DNA of 64,000 nt from Nostoc sp. HK-01 (GTDB lineage: Bacteria > Cyanobacteriota > Cyanobacteriia > Cyanobacteriales > Nostocaceae), in assembly GCA_003990705.1 (NCBI GenBank), contig AP018318.1, positions 620,001 to 684,000 of the forward strand. Direction: 5' to 3'. A model generated the notes under the pieces. The model saw only the letters and a list, made by a program, of their open reading frames with translations, was not told where the DNA came from and ran no database searches. A program made the position numbers and the translations under genes. Of the stretch, positions 51,681 to 60,791 are shown in pieces. Position 1 is the first letter of the stretch; each line of letters opens with the position of its first letter.

Positions 51681-54600
51681 CTACTTGCCACCTAAAGGAG
51701 TCCAATTACCAGAAGGCACAAACGCCGCCCAATATTGTGGTTCGTTATATTCTTGACTATTGAGTAATTCTAACTGTGCAGCACGCAAAGCATCATGTCT
51801 CCCCTTGCCTGCTTTCAAATTCTGGTAATACTTCACCATCAAATCCTTAGTCGCCGCATCATCCACCAACCACAGACTTAAAACCTGAGTTTGCGAACCA
51901 GCAATTACCAAAGCACGACGCAAACCATAGACACCATCACCAACTTTTACATCTCCTTTACCAGTGTCACAGGCTGACAAGACAACTAATTGATTAGAAC
52001 GCAAATCTAAACCAGCCACCTCCAACGCTGTCAATACACCATCATCATTTCCTGTTTTGACTTGATTGCGTTTGTTTGCACCAGCCAACGCCAACCCAGA
52101 ACGCAACAACGGGTTTTCCACTTCTAAAATCTTCGGTTGACGTGGTGTTAATTCTAAATCCGGTGAGGCGTTGAGATTTTGTTCAATATCAGTAATAAAA
52201 AAACCGTGAGTCGCCAAATGTAAAATGCTGGGACTGTGTAATTGTTTAACAGCCGTTTCTGTAGCATCCTTACCTAACAGCACTTTGGCATCGGGCAACA
52301 CCTTTTTAATAGCTGCGGCTTCATCTTTAGTATTCTCTAAAAGTGGAAATTCCAAAGTCGCCAAATCACTAGAACGGCGGTTTTGTAAACCACGCGAACT
52401 ACTTGTTTTAGCAGAGGCTATAGTTTGGGTTTGGTTGTTGTAATCAATATCTGCCAACAACACAGGCGCAGAAGCGTTGTTATTATTTGATTGAAAATGC
52501 AACAAATCTCTTCCACTGGTGAGATAAGAAAAAGCGTAACGTTCAATTAAAAATTTGTCTTGCTCATCCTTTAATGCTTCAAAGGGAATTAATGTTAATT
52601 GCCCATCGGGTGAAATTAAAATATGGCTGGCATCACCCAATAAAGGACGAATGGGTGCGATTAATTTTTCGTCTAAAGTACGGGCAAGTTTTTTGAATGG
52701 TCTTCCGGTAGCTAATGCTGCTCTAAAATCAATGGCTAATTTATCAATTTCTACGGCTTCACCTAAATCAAGCCACTTCGGTTCACCAGAAGAACGCAAC
52801 ACCGCAGCAGCATAACGTGGTTTACCCCACTTTTGAGCATCTGTTTTGGCTTTAACGTTAAATGGTTGATACTGGACAATTTCTACCAAGGCTGCATCTT
52901 GGGGTATTTTAGACTGAATGGCGGCTAATTGGACTAGTTGAGTTTGCTGACGGAATTCGGCACTTTTAGTACTAATTGCTGCTTCTAGTTTTTCTCTTTG
53001 TGCTTCGAGTTGCTCAAGTTGAGTTTTCAGGTTAGCAGTTTGTTTTGCTGGCTGGGAGAAGACTAAGGCTGAAAGTTGCTGTTGTACTTGCAGCCATTGA
53101 GTAAATAATTTTTGCGTTTCGGGGTTTTTGTTCAGTTGAGCGCGTAAAATTTGGATGCTGTCGGCTACCGCATCTAACACCAAACCTTTGCGGCGGAGTA
53201 CAGTAGTTAAAGCCAAAGATACAGCTGTTGGATTATTACGAGCTTCTTGTAGGGATAGAGAAACAATACCATTGGTTGTCCCTGAAAAAGTTCTAATGTA
53301 ATCCTGTTTGCTTTTTTCTGAGCCGACAGCAAAAATTAGATTAAGATTTTGTGCTTCAACTTCTAACCCACGACGTAAGAAATCAATCGTATGAGTAATA
53401 TCACCTTGTGCTTGATACAGTCCAGCCAAATTATTCAAGCTATTGGCAACATTGGGATGTTTCTTCCCCAGTACCTTCTCTGTAATAGCCAGAGAGCGTT
53501 GATACAAAGGTTCTGCTTGTTGATATTTTCCCTGTGCTTGATACAGTCCAGCCAAATTATTTAAGCTAGTGGCAACACTGGGGTGTTCCTTGCCCAGCAC
53601 CTTCTCTCGAATAGTCAAGGCGCGTTGATACAATGGTTCGGCTTCTTGATAATTCCCCTGTGCGAGATACAGTAGGGCCAAATTATTCAAGCTAGTGGCA
53701 ACATCAGGATGTTCCTTACCCAATACCTTCTCTAAAATAGCCAGGGCGCGTTGGTACAATAGTTCGGCTTGTTGGTAATTCCCCTGTGCTTGATACAGGG
53801 CAGCCAAATTATTCAAACTTCGGGCGACATAGGGATGTTCTTTACCTAGCAGCTTCTCTGTGATAGCCAGGGCGCGTTGATACAATGGTTCCGCTTGTTG
53901 ATAATTTCCCTGTGCAAAATACAGATAAGCCAAATTATTTAAGCTAGTGGCAACACTGGGGTGTGCCTTGCCTAGCAGCTTCTCTGTGATAGCCAGGGCG
54001 CGTTGATACAATGGTTCTGCCTGTTGATATTTTCCTTGTGCGTGATACAATGCAGCCAAATTATTTAAGCTAGTGGCAACATCAGGATGTTCTTTCCCCA
54101 GTACCTTCTCTAGAATAGCCAGGGAACGGAGATACAATGGTTCTGCTTGTTGATATTTTCCCTGTACTCGATACAGTTCTGCCAAATTATTCAAGCTTAG
54201 GGCGACATCCGGATGTTCTTTCCCCAGCACTTTTTCTCGAATAGCCAAGGCGCGGAGATACAATAGTTCTGCCTGTTGATAATTTCCCTGTTCAGAATAC
54301 AGATAAGCCAAATTATTTAAGCTAGTGGCAACATCAGGATGTTCTTTCCCCAGTACCTTCTCTGTGATAGCCAGGGCGCGGAGATACACTGTTTCTGCTT
54401 GTTGATATTTTCCCTGTGCAGAATACAGATAAGCCAAATTATTCAAGCTAGTGGCGACATCAGGATGTTCTTTCCCTAGTACCTTCTCTCTAATAGCCAA
54501 TACACGTTCTGCTAAAGGAATGGCTGCACTGTATTTACCTTCTTGGTATAACTTATCTACCTGTTGACTCAGTTCATTAGCTTCCTGTAAAGCTGTTTGC

Positions 54601-54746
54601 TCCTCTGGTGAATATGTGGGGGTTTGTTGTTGGGCTATTCCTGTGACTGGCATACTTAAAACTAACCCTGTTGCGATCGCACCTGCTATCATCCAAGGTG
54701 CAAGACACATACCCGCAGCATTAATCGCACTGAATAACTTTTTCAC
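51681..54746 (-). CDS. Secreted CHAT-domain TPR protein
   Basis: Protein of about 1021 residues. The start is GTG at 54746 or TTG at 54752. It has a signal peptide (about 1-40, IAGAIATGLVLSMPVTGIAQ), then about nine TPR units of 42 residues (about 75-470; SLNNLAYLYSAQGKYQQAE), a helical linker, and a CHAT domain (about 690-1020). The CHAT dyad is intact: H in LHLATHGFF and C in VLSACDTGKG. CHAT proteins are caspase-like proteases (separase group), and cyanobacteria have many with TPR parts. Family knowledge suggests TPRs recognise a target and the CHAT domain cleaves it. The target is unknown. The TPR units are near-identical, so the array could expand or shrink. Confidence 0.9.
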   Translation of the reverse strand: MKKLFSAINAAGMCLAPWMIAGAIATGLVLSMPVTGIAQQQTPTYSPEEQTALQEANELSQQVDKLYQEGKYSAAIPLAERVLAIREKVLGKEHPDVATSLNNLAYLYSAQGKYQQAETVYLRALAITEKVLGKEHPDVATSLNNLAYLYSEQGNYQQAELLYLRALAIREKVLGKEHPDVALSLNNLAELYRVQGKYQQAEPLYLRSLAILEKVLGKEHPDVATSLNNLAALYHAQGKYQQAEPLYQRALAITEKLLGKAHPSVATSLNNLAYLYFAQGNYQQAEPLYQRALAITEKLLGKEHPYVARSLNNLAALYQAQGNYQQAELLYQRALAILEKVLGKEHPDVATSLNNLALLYLAQGNYQEAEPLYQRALTIREKVLGKEHPSVATSLNNLAGLYQAQGKYQQAEPLYQRSLAITEKVLGKKHPNVANSLNNLAGLYQAQGDITHTIDFLRRGLEVEAQNLNLIFAVGSEKSKQDYIRTFSGTTNGIVSLSLQEARNNPTAVSLALTTVLRRKGLVLDAVADSIQILRAQLNKNPETQKLFTQWLQVQQQLSALVFSQPAKQTANLKTQLEQLEAQREKLEAAISTKSAEFRQQTQLVQLAAIQSKIPQDAALVEIVQYQPFNVKAKTDAQKWGKPRYAAAVLRSSGEPKWLDLGEAVEIDKLAIDFRAALATGRPFKKLARTLDEKLIAPIRPLLGDASHILISPDGQLTLIPFEALKDEQDKFLIERYAFSYLTSGRDLLHFQSNNNNASAPVLLADIDYNNQTQTIASAKTSSSRGLQNRRSSDLATLEFPLLENTKDEAAAIKKVLPDAKVLLGKDATETAVKQLHSPSILHLATHGFFITDIEQNLNASPDLELTPRQPKILEVENPLLRSGLALAGANKRNQVKTGNDDGVLTALEVAGLDLRSNQLVVLSACDTGKGDVKVGDGVYGLRRALVIAGSQTQVLSLWLVDDAATKDLMVKYYQNLKAGKGRHDALRAAQLELLNSQEYNEPQYWAAFVPSGNWTPLGGK

Positions 54747-54916
54747 AGTCAAATCTCAAGCTTTTCGGTTTGGCTATGAAATAAATCATGCCGGACTCAG
54801 CAATTTTCGCAAACCAGTTGTGATAAAAATCAAAAACTCCCCTCTTATCTTTTGCGCCTTTGCGCCTTTGCATGAGAAAATCCAACATCCCACAACACCC
54901 AACGCAGAAAATTTCC

Positions 54917-55105
54917 TGACACTTCCACCTCAAAGCCTCACCTTTCACCTTCTGAACCTCAACATTCGAGCAAAAAGCTGGAAACTTTGCCTTCGCAACT
55001 TGAAGTGTCAGCCTTGGAACTCCAACATTTGAGTAAAAATCTCGAAGCTTCACCTTCAGAACTCGAACGTTCTCACTTAAAACAAGAATGTTGTCGTTTA
55101 GAACT
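54917..55105. repeat. Degenerate 21-bp repeats
   Basis: Between the CHAT and Uma2 genes, a CCTTC-GAAC or AAAA-CTCGAA motif recurs about every 21 bp (for example near 54947, 54989, 55011 and 55052). It resembles the perfect array at 40951, but is decayed. A 110-residue minus-strand reading frame across it starts FYSNVGVPRLTLQVAKAKF-like and has no support as a gene. Two short direct repeats TGCGCCTTTGCGCCTTTG lie just before it at about 54852. Confidence 0.6.
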
Positions 55106-55118
55106 TAAAAAGCCAAGA

Positions 55119-55793
55119 TTAGCCAACGCTTTGAAAAATTTGTTCGACAGTTAAATTTAGTTCTGGGAAAGTTTGTGAGACAAGGCGCTCATTATTTCGG
55201 AATTGCTGCACTTGATATTCCCCGTCAACTAACGAGTAAACCGAGATAGTGGGTTGTTTGGGATTACCAATAAAGCGCCTACCGCCCAAAGCAGCATAAT
55301 TGACAATCCAGTATTCGGGGATACCTACGGCTTCATAGTCAGCGGCTTTTTTTAAATAATCATCCCTCCAGTTAGTACTAACCCTTACGGGTTCGTCAGT
55401 TGCTTCAAAGCGGGGAACCCACGCAACGCACTGACTCACCACCTCAATTACAATGGGAATTGATTCAGCTTGGCTTACAGTTGATTCTTTTTTCCATTGA
55501 GGCTCATTGACTAAATTAGGTTGATTTAAGATCAGCAAATCTGGTGAGTAAGCTGATTCACCTTCTAATGGTTTGACAAACGCTGTTTTCGGAAGGAAAT
55601 AGGGAAGTTTTAATTGCCTAATTTCAGCAGATATTTCTAGCATCAAAAAACCAATAATCTCTTCATGGTCGCCAGTTGGTGGAGGCATTTCCACAATTAC
55701 TCCATCATGCAATTCATAGCGTCGCTGTGGGTTTTCTGGATACCAAGCGCTAAATTCATCAAATGTAACGAGTTGACGTAAGGTTTGAGTCAT
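55119..55793 (-). CDS. Uma2-family endonuclease (DUF820)
   Basis: A 224-residue PD-(D/E)XK-like protein: YELHDGVIVEMPPPTGDHEE, then YSPDLLILN and SIPIVIEVVS, and WRDDYLKKAADYEAVGIPEY followed by WIVNYAALG. The family is abundant in cyanobacteria and of unknown role; nuclease activity is predicted only. Residues 121-139 (QCVAWVPRFEATDEPVRVS) are extra compared with relatives, where VVS is followed directly by TNWRDD. The DNA there is a palindromic repeat inserted in frame (55377-55433). It sits next to the degenerate 21-bp repeats and convergent structures, in an area with several repeats. Confidence 0.82.
   Translation of the reverse strand: MTQTLRQLVTFDEFSAWYPENPQRRYELHDGVIVEMPPPTGDHEEIIGFLMLEISAEIRQLKLPYFLPKTAFVKPLEGESAYSPDLLILNQPNLVNEPQWKKESTVSQAESIPIVIEVVSQCVAWVPRFEATDEPVRVSTNWRDDYLKKAADYEAVGIPEYWIVNYAALGGRRFIGNPKQPTISVYSLVDGEYQVQQFRNNERLVSQTFPELNLTVEQIFQSVG
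55377..55433 (-). repeat. 57-bp palindromic repeat inserted in frame in the Uma2 gene
   Basis: On the minus strand it starts CAGTGCGTTGCGTGGGTTCC and ends GAACCCGTAAGGGTTAGT. The last part forms the stem AACCC / GGGTT. This resembles the GTGCGTTGCGGGGGTTCCC-type small repeat scattered in Nostoc genomes. Its length (57 bp) keeps the frame, adding 19 residues. Confidence 0.75.
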
Positions 55794-55824
55794 CTGAGTG
55801 CTGAGTATTGAGTGCTGAGGTACG

Positions 55825-55857
55825 AGATCCCCGACTTCTTCAAGAAGTCGGGGATCT
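55825..55857. repeat. 16-bp perfect stem, palindromic repeat
   Basis: AGATCCCCGACTTCTT and its exact inverse, separated by a single base. It lies between cimA (stop 55878) and the start of the Uma2 gene (55793). It could act as a terminator of cimA, though no T run follows on the minus strand. It is of the kind that recurs in many intergenic regions of Nostocales. Confidence 0.7.
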
Positions 55858-55877
55858 GAGTACTGCCACCACTAGCA

Positions 55878-57512
55878 TTAAACCTTTAATGCTGCTTCTG
55901 CTTGGGAATGCAATAACAAACCATATTCCAAACCCTCAACCACTGCTTGATAGGAAGCTGCCAAAATATTGGTTGAAACGCCGATAGTCGTCCAGCGTTG
56001 ATGACCGTTTCCTGACTCTACTAAGGCTCTGGTTTTGGCTGCTGTTCCAGCGTGTCCGTCGAGAATCCGTACTTTATAGTCTGTCAACTCAAAGCTGGCT
56101 AGTTGGGGATAAAAGTTGACTAAAGCTTTGCGTAAGGCTGTATCTAAAGCTGCAACTGGGCCGTTACCTTCTGCCGCTTCTAAAATATTCTGACCGTTGA
56201 CTGCAACTTTCACTGTGGCTAAAGCACTGCTGGTTTCTTTCCCTTCTACTAGGTCACAGTGTACTTGAAAGCCTTTGACTTCAAAAAATTCTTGTCGAGC
56301 GCCTAAAGCTTCATACATCAACAGCGCAAAACTAGCTTCTGCGGCTTCAAATTGATAGCCTTGACTTTCTAATTGTTTGAGGCGTTGGAGAATTTGCCGT
56401 GCTTCTGGTGTTTGCTTATCTAATTCAATCCCAAAAGTGCGGGCTTTGGCTAATACATTACTTAGTCCAGATTGTTCGGAAATGACTATCCGTCGTCGAT
56501 TCCCGACTTGTTTTGGCTGAATGTGTTCATAAGTCAGGGGATTACGTTCAACTGCGGAGACATGTACCCCGCCTTTGTGAGCAAAAGCCGAACGTCCGAC
56601 AAAAGGTGCGTGTTCATCTGGGGCAAGATTTACTACTTCACTAACAAAGCGACTCGCTTCTGTTAGTTGAGTAAGCTGGTGTTCTCCGATACAGCTATAA
56701 CCCATCTTTAGTTGTAAGTTGGGGATTAAAGAACAAAGGTTGGCATTGCCGCAGCGTTCACCATATCCATTTATTGTTCCTTGTACCATTGTTGCCCCAG
56801 CCATGACAGCGGCTAGGGCATTTGCCACTGCCATATCACAATCATTATGAGTATGAATGCCAATTTGCGGAATTGTCTTTTGTCCTCCGTCCTTTGTCAT
56901 TAGTTTTTGACAAATGACTGTTTGCACACTTTCGCTAACTTCGTGAGGCAATGTTCCGCCATTTGTATCACATAAAACTAACCATTCAGCACCTGCGGCG
57001 ATCGCAGCCTCTAATGTCTGTAAAGCATAATCTCTGTTGTGTTTGTAGCCATCAAACCAATGTTCGGCATCGTAAATCACGCGTCGCCCATGTGAGCGAA
57101 AATACTCAATAGTATCGCGGATCATAGCTAAATTTTCTTCTAAAGTTGTCTTGAGACTTTCGGTAACGTGTAAATCCCAAGATTTGCCAAAAATTGTCAC
57201 CCAGCGAGAACCCGCAGTTAAAATTGCTTGCAACATTGGTTCAGCCGCAGCCACAGTATGAGGACGACGCGTAGAACAAAATGCCACAATTTCTGATTGT
57301 TTAAGCGGATCTTCTTGAAGTTGCCAGAAAAATTGAACATCCTTCGGATTGGCACCAGGCCAACCGCCTTCAATAAAGGGAATTCCTAATTGGTCGAGTC
57401 TCTTGGCAATGCGTAGCTTGTCTTCAATAGACACCGATAGCCCTTCGCATTGAGTGCCATCCCGTAGCGTGGTGTCATAAAGCCAAATTTGAGGAGAAGA
57501 ATTTGTGGTCAT
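55878..57512 (-). CDS. cimA: (R)-citramalate synthase CimA
   Basis: A 544-residue acyltransferase of the isopropylmalate/citramalate synthase group. It joins pyruvate and acetyl-CoA to citramalate for an isoleucine pathway that starts from pyruvate. Motifs: WLYDTTLRDGTQCEGLSVS with metal-binding D, IEGGWPGANPKD, WLVLCDTNGGTLPHEV, IGIHTHNDCDMAVANALAAV (HxH metal site) and the C-terminal regulatory domain (about 400-530: FEVKGFQVHCDLVEG, YKVRILDGHAGTAAKTRALV). The GWPGANPKD stretch and length fit the CimA type rather than LeuA. Isoleucine feedback is known for the family. It is a monocistronic gene, with the palindrome at 55825 behind it. Confidence 0.9.
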   Translation of the reverse strand: MTTNSSPQIWLYDTTLRDGTQCEGLSVSIEDKLRIAKRLDQLGIPFIEGGWPGANPKDVQFFWQLQEDPLKQSEIVAFCSTRRPHTVAAAEPMLQAILTAGSRWVTIFGKSWDLHVTESLKTTLEENLAMIRDTIEYFRSHGRRVIYDAEHWFDGYKHNRDYALQTLEAAIAAGAEWLVLCDTNGGTLPHEVSESVQTVICQKLMTKDGGQKTIPQIGIHTHNDCDMAVANALAAVMAGATMVQGTINGYGERCGNANLCSLIPNLQLKMGYSCIGEHQLTQLTEASRFVSEVVNLAPDEHAPFVGRSAFAHKGGVHVSAVERNPLTYEHIQPKQVGNRRRIVISEQSGLSNVLAKARTFGIELDKQTPEARQILQRLKQLESQGYQFEAAEASFALLMYEALGARQEFFEVKGFQVHCDLVEGKETSSALATVKVAVNGQNILEAAEGNGPVAALDTALRKALVNFYPQLASFELTDYKVRILDGHAGTAAKTRALVESGNGHQRWTTIGVSTNILAASYQAVVEGLEYGLLLHSQAEAALKV

Positions 57513-57966
57513 AAGACAAGATCATGCGAGACAACTGTAGAGGAAATGTGCCAATATACAACAAAACGCCGATTTGGTAACTTAAATATGCCCAAAGTAC
57601 TAACTCAAAGTACGAAAAATACGTTTGTCTGCCGCTGCGTTCAATGCCGTGTTTAGTTAGATTAAGGCGTATCGGGAAAATTTGGGGTTTAAATTACGAA
57701 AAATTTTGTTGCAAAATGGTATTGACCTCTAAAACGGCGGTGCTAAAGCAAAGAACAGTCAGTTAGTAGTGATGGTGCTAGTGCGATTGATAAAGTGATG
57801 TATTGGCCGTGAATTAGCGTCACAAAAGCAGCGATCGCTTCCTTCCCATTCTCCTACAATAGACCTGCGTTTAGCCGCTCATGCAGAGGATTTTACGGAT
57901 TATTGGATCAGGGCTATCGAATAGGAAAGGAAATCAAAAGGTTAGGTTACAAAGGAGAAAAACAAT
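57513..57966. other. 454-bp intergenic region, no gene seen
   Basis: Divergent promoter region between cimA and the next gene. It has one HIP1 site (about 57832) and AAAGGAG (57951-57957), the ribosome site of the downstream gene. No repeat, hairpin or RNA gene is supported. Confidence 0.35.
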
Positions 57967-58419
57967 ATGGGTAGATGGACACCGCTTATTCTCATGGGTG
58001 GAGGCTTGGCAATTTTATTGGGTACATTGCTAGGCATCAACTTTCCAATGGGTGGAGGACAACAAACTGCCAGTAATAATGCTCCTGGTGGCAAAACATC
58101 ACGCGTTCTCCCAGCTAATATTAATGTTAATAGCACTGCCCCCAGTAGAGGTAGTCGTGGCTTAAGTGAAGACAGAGCCAGCACTCCTCAAGAAGATAAT
58201 GCTCCCACAGAAGCTAGAGGCAGCAGAAGTGTTAGGCAAGAAAACCTGAATGCAAACACAACTGAACGCCGAACCAGCGTTGCTCAAAATACAACTCCCA
58301 GCGAATCATTTTCATCTCCTGACAATACAGATACAACAACTACCAGAGAAGTACAATCAACTGATACAACCACCAGTGATAACGAATCTACAAGAGAACC
58401 GATTCGCGCTTTGTGGTAG
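57967..58419 (+). CDS. Small membrane-anchored Ser/Thr-rich protein
   Basis: A 150-residue protein. One membrane helix near the start (about 6-24, PLILMGGGLAILLGTLLGIN) is followed by a low-complexity, disordered region rich in Ser, Thr, Asn, Arg and Glu (NINVNSTAPSRGSRGLSEDR, NATERRTSVAQNT-like). The strong AAAGGAG nine bases upstream of the ATG supports translation. The exposed part probably lies outside the cytoplasm. No domain is recognised and its role is unknown. thiO-thiG follows 164 bp downstream in the same direction. Confidence 0.6.
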   Translation: MGRWTPLILMGGGLAILLGTLLGINFPMGGGQQTASNNAPGGKTSRVLPANINVNSTAPSRGSRGLSEDRASTPQEDNAPTEARGSRSVRQENLNANTTERRTSVAQNTTPSESFSSPDNTDTTTTREVQSTDTTTSDNESTREPIRALW

Positions 58420-58499
58420 TGCGTGACTGGGTACTGGGGACGGATAAAAGATAAAAGATGAATTTTCATACTTCATACTTCATACTTTCCCCAATCCCT

Positions 58500-58590
58500 A
58501 GTCATTGGTTACAAGTTATTAGTTATAAGTTATGTAGTTGTGTACTAATGATCAATGGCTAATAACCAATGACTAATGACTAATGACTAG
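58500..58590. repeat. Heptamer repeat with inverted copies at the thiO start
   Basis: AGTCATTGGTTA (58500-58511) is an exact inverse of TAACCAATGACT (58563-58574), and heptamers such as TAATGAC repeat up to and over the ATG at 58583. The stem would close a 51-base loop and end 8 bases before the start codon. Confidence 0.75.
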
Positions 58591-60538
58591 CGATGTTTTA
58601 ATTATTGGTGGCGGTGTTATTGGCTTGGCGATCGCCGTCGAACTCAAATTGCGCGGGACAAATGTCACCGTGCTTTGTCGTGATTTTCAGGCTGCTGCTA
58701 CCCATGCTGCTGCGGGGATGTTAGCACCAGATGCAGAAATTATCCAAGATGAGATCATGGGTAAATTATGCAGGCGATCGCGTGCCTTATATCCAGAATG
58801 GACACGCAAATTAGAAGATTTAACTGGCATAAATACTGGTTACTGGGCTTGTGGTATCCTTGCGCCTGTTTATCAACAACCAGAATCTCCTGCGGCTTGT
58901 AATTCACCTGCGTATTGGTTAGATCAAGCTGCCATTCATCAATATCAGCCAGGATTGGGAAATGATGTCGTTGGTGGCTGGTGGTATCCTGAAGATGCTC
59001 AAGTTGATAATCGGGCGTTAGCTCAAGCACTATGGACAGCTGCTAAATCCCTCGGTGTGGAAATTCAAGAAAACATCACAGTCGAAGGATTAATCCAACA
59101 GCAAGGACAAGTTATAGGTGTACAAACCAACACAGGCGTAATTCGCGCTAGTCACTATGTTTTAGCTGCGGGTGCTTGGTCAAACCAATTGTTACCTTTG
59201 CCTGTGACTCCGCGCAAAGGGCAAATGTTAAGTGTCCGATTACCTGATTTTGTGCCGGAATTGCCCCTGAGACGAGTTTTATTTGGGGAAAATACTTACA
59301 TTGTACCCAGGCGGAATCGTTCGATTATTTTGGGTGCGACTAGCGAAGATGTGGGTTTTACTCCCAATAACACTCCTGCGGGTATTCAATCTTTACTTCA
59401 GCAAGCTATTCGCCTATATCCACAATTACAAGATTATTCCATCCAAGAATTTTGGTGGGGTTTTCGTCCTGCGACTCCAGATGAATTACCTATTCTCGGC
59501 ACTAGCCACTGTGAAAACTTAACTTTGGCTACAGGTCATTATCGTAACGGTATTTTACTCGCGCCTGTGACAGCAGCGTTAATTGCTGATTTAATCTGCG
59601 AACACAAATCTGATCCAATACTTGCCCATTTCCATTATTCTCGGTTTCACACCCAGCCATCTACCGCCCCTATGCTCACTCACTCTGCCAATTTTACCAA
59701 CGGCCATCGCCCAGTTTTATCACCACTACCTAATTCCCCACTCCCAGACTCCCCACTTGTAATAGCAGGTAAAACCTTCCAATCCCGCTTGATGACGGGA
59801 ACCGGCAAGTATCGTAGTATTGCAGAAATGCAGCAAAGCATTATTACTAGTGGTTGTCAAATTGTCACCGTCGCAGTCCGGCGAGTCCAAACTAAAACCC
59901 CCGGACATGAAGGTTTAGCAGAAGCACTGGATTGGTCAAAAATTTGGATGTTGCCGAATACTGCTGGTTGTCAAACCGCCGAAGAAGCGATTCGCGTTGC
60001 CCGTTTGGGTAGAGAAATGGCGAAATTGTTGGGGCAAGAAGATAATAATTTTGTGAAATTAGAAGTCATCCCCGATGCAAAATATTTACTACCAGATCCA
60101 ATTGGAACGCTGCAAGCTGCTGAACAACTGGTAAAAGAGGGGTTTGCCGTATTACCGTATATTAATGCTGACCCGATGTTAGCCAAACGGTTAGAAGAAG
60201 CTGGCTGTGCAACAGTTATGCCTTTAGCATCACCTATTGGTTCAGGACAAGGGCTAAAAACCACAGCCAATATCCAAATCATTATTGAAAACGCTCATAT
60301 ACCGGTTGTGGTAGATGCAGGTATTGGTTCACCCTCAGAAGCGTCTCAAGCAATGGAAATAGGTGCAGATGCCTTATTGATTAATAGTGCGATCGCCCTA
60401 GCCCAAAATGCCCCAGCAATGGCGTATGCGATGAATTTGGCAACCGTCGCTGGTCGTTTGGCATACTTAGCTGGCAGAATGCCCATCAAATCTTATGCTA
60501 GTCCTAGTTCCCCTTTGACTGGGACAATCAATACTTAA
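58583..60538 (+). CDS. thiO-thiG: Fused glycine oxidase / thiazole synthase ThiO-ThiG
   Basis: A 651-residue bifunctional enzyme. ThiO (about 1-355) is an FAD amine oxidase ([51 protein letters not shown]) that makes iminoglycine. ThiG (about 395-648) builds the thiazole phosphate ([25 protein letters not shown], catalytic lysine K492 in [38 protein letters not shown]). Fusion is a known arrangement in cyanobacteria and may channel unstable iminoglycine. The linker (about 378-392, [13 protein letters not shown]) is coded by a heptamer repeat. The start codon lies inside another repeat, and no riboswitch is seen, unlike thiC. Confidence 0.93.
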   Translation: MTSDVLIIGGGVIGLAIAVELKLRGTNVTVLCRDFQAAATHAAAGMLAPDAEIIQDEIMGKLCRRSRALYPEWTRKLEDLTGINTGYWACGILAPVYQQPESPAACNSPAYWLDQAAIHQYQPGLGNDVVGGWWYPEDAQVDNRALAQALWTAAKSLGVEIQENITVEGLIQQQGQVIGVQTNTGVIRASHYVLAAGAWSNQLLPLPVTPRKGQMLSVRLPDFVPELPLRRVLFGENTYIVPRRNRSIILGATSEDVGFTPNNTPAGIQSLLQQAIRLYPQLQDYSIQEFWWGFRPATPDELPILGTSHCENLTLATGHYRNGILLAPVTAALIADLICEHKSDPILAHFHYSRFHTQPSTAPMLTHSANFTNGHRPVLSPLPNSPLPDSPLVIAGKTFQSRLMTGTGKYRSIAEMQQSIITSGCQIVTVAVRRVQTKTPGHEGLAEALDWSKIWMLPNTAGCQTAEEAIRVARLGREMAKLLGQEDNNFVKLEVIPDAKYLLPDPIGTLQAAEQLVKEGFAVLPYINADPMLAKRLEEAGCATVMPLASPIGSGQGLKTTANIQIIIENAHIPVVVDAGIGSPSEASQAMEIGADALLINSAIALAQNAPAMAYAMNLATVAGRLAYLAGRMPIKSYASPSSPLTGTINT

Positions 60539-60577
60539 GAACTTAAGCCTGTGTCAGAGATTTTGAGTTGAGACTGT

Positions 60578-60612
60578 CAATAGTCCAAGAAAAGCTGAAT
60601 TTTGGACTATTG
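60578..60612 (+). terminator. Terminator hairpin after thiO-thiG
   Basis: Stem CAATAGTCCAA / TTGGACTATTG (11 bp) with a 13-base loop, 40 bases after the stop. The stem is also made of heptamer-type units (GACTATT), so it may be a repeat pair that works as a terminator. Confidence 0.65.
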
Positions 60613-60763
60613 ACTATTGGCTACTAATTGTTAAAACTGATTATTTTTTAAGACTTAATTTTAATTTTTTTGAAAATTCATTTATTTACTATTAATAAAA
60701 ATATAAAAAAGAAACCTGCAAAATAGCATTTTATGCTTTATACATTTAGTTGCTAGGTTTCAA

Positions 60764-60791
60764 TTCTAAAATCTAAAATCTAAAATTCAAA
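60764..60791. repeat. Heptamer repeat (STRR) before the DUF3352 gene
   Basis: Three to four units of CTAAAAT just before the ATG at 60792, with the last unit (TCAAAATG) overlapping it. Confidence 0.65.

Noticed and set aside
54721-55053. 110-residue minus-strand frame in the degenerate 21-bp repeats
   Set aside because: Open because the repeat period is a multiple of 3; no domain, no ribosome site, overlaps the CHAT gene start.
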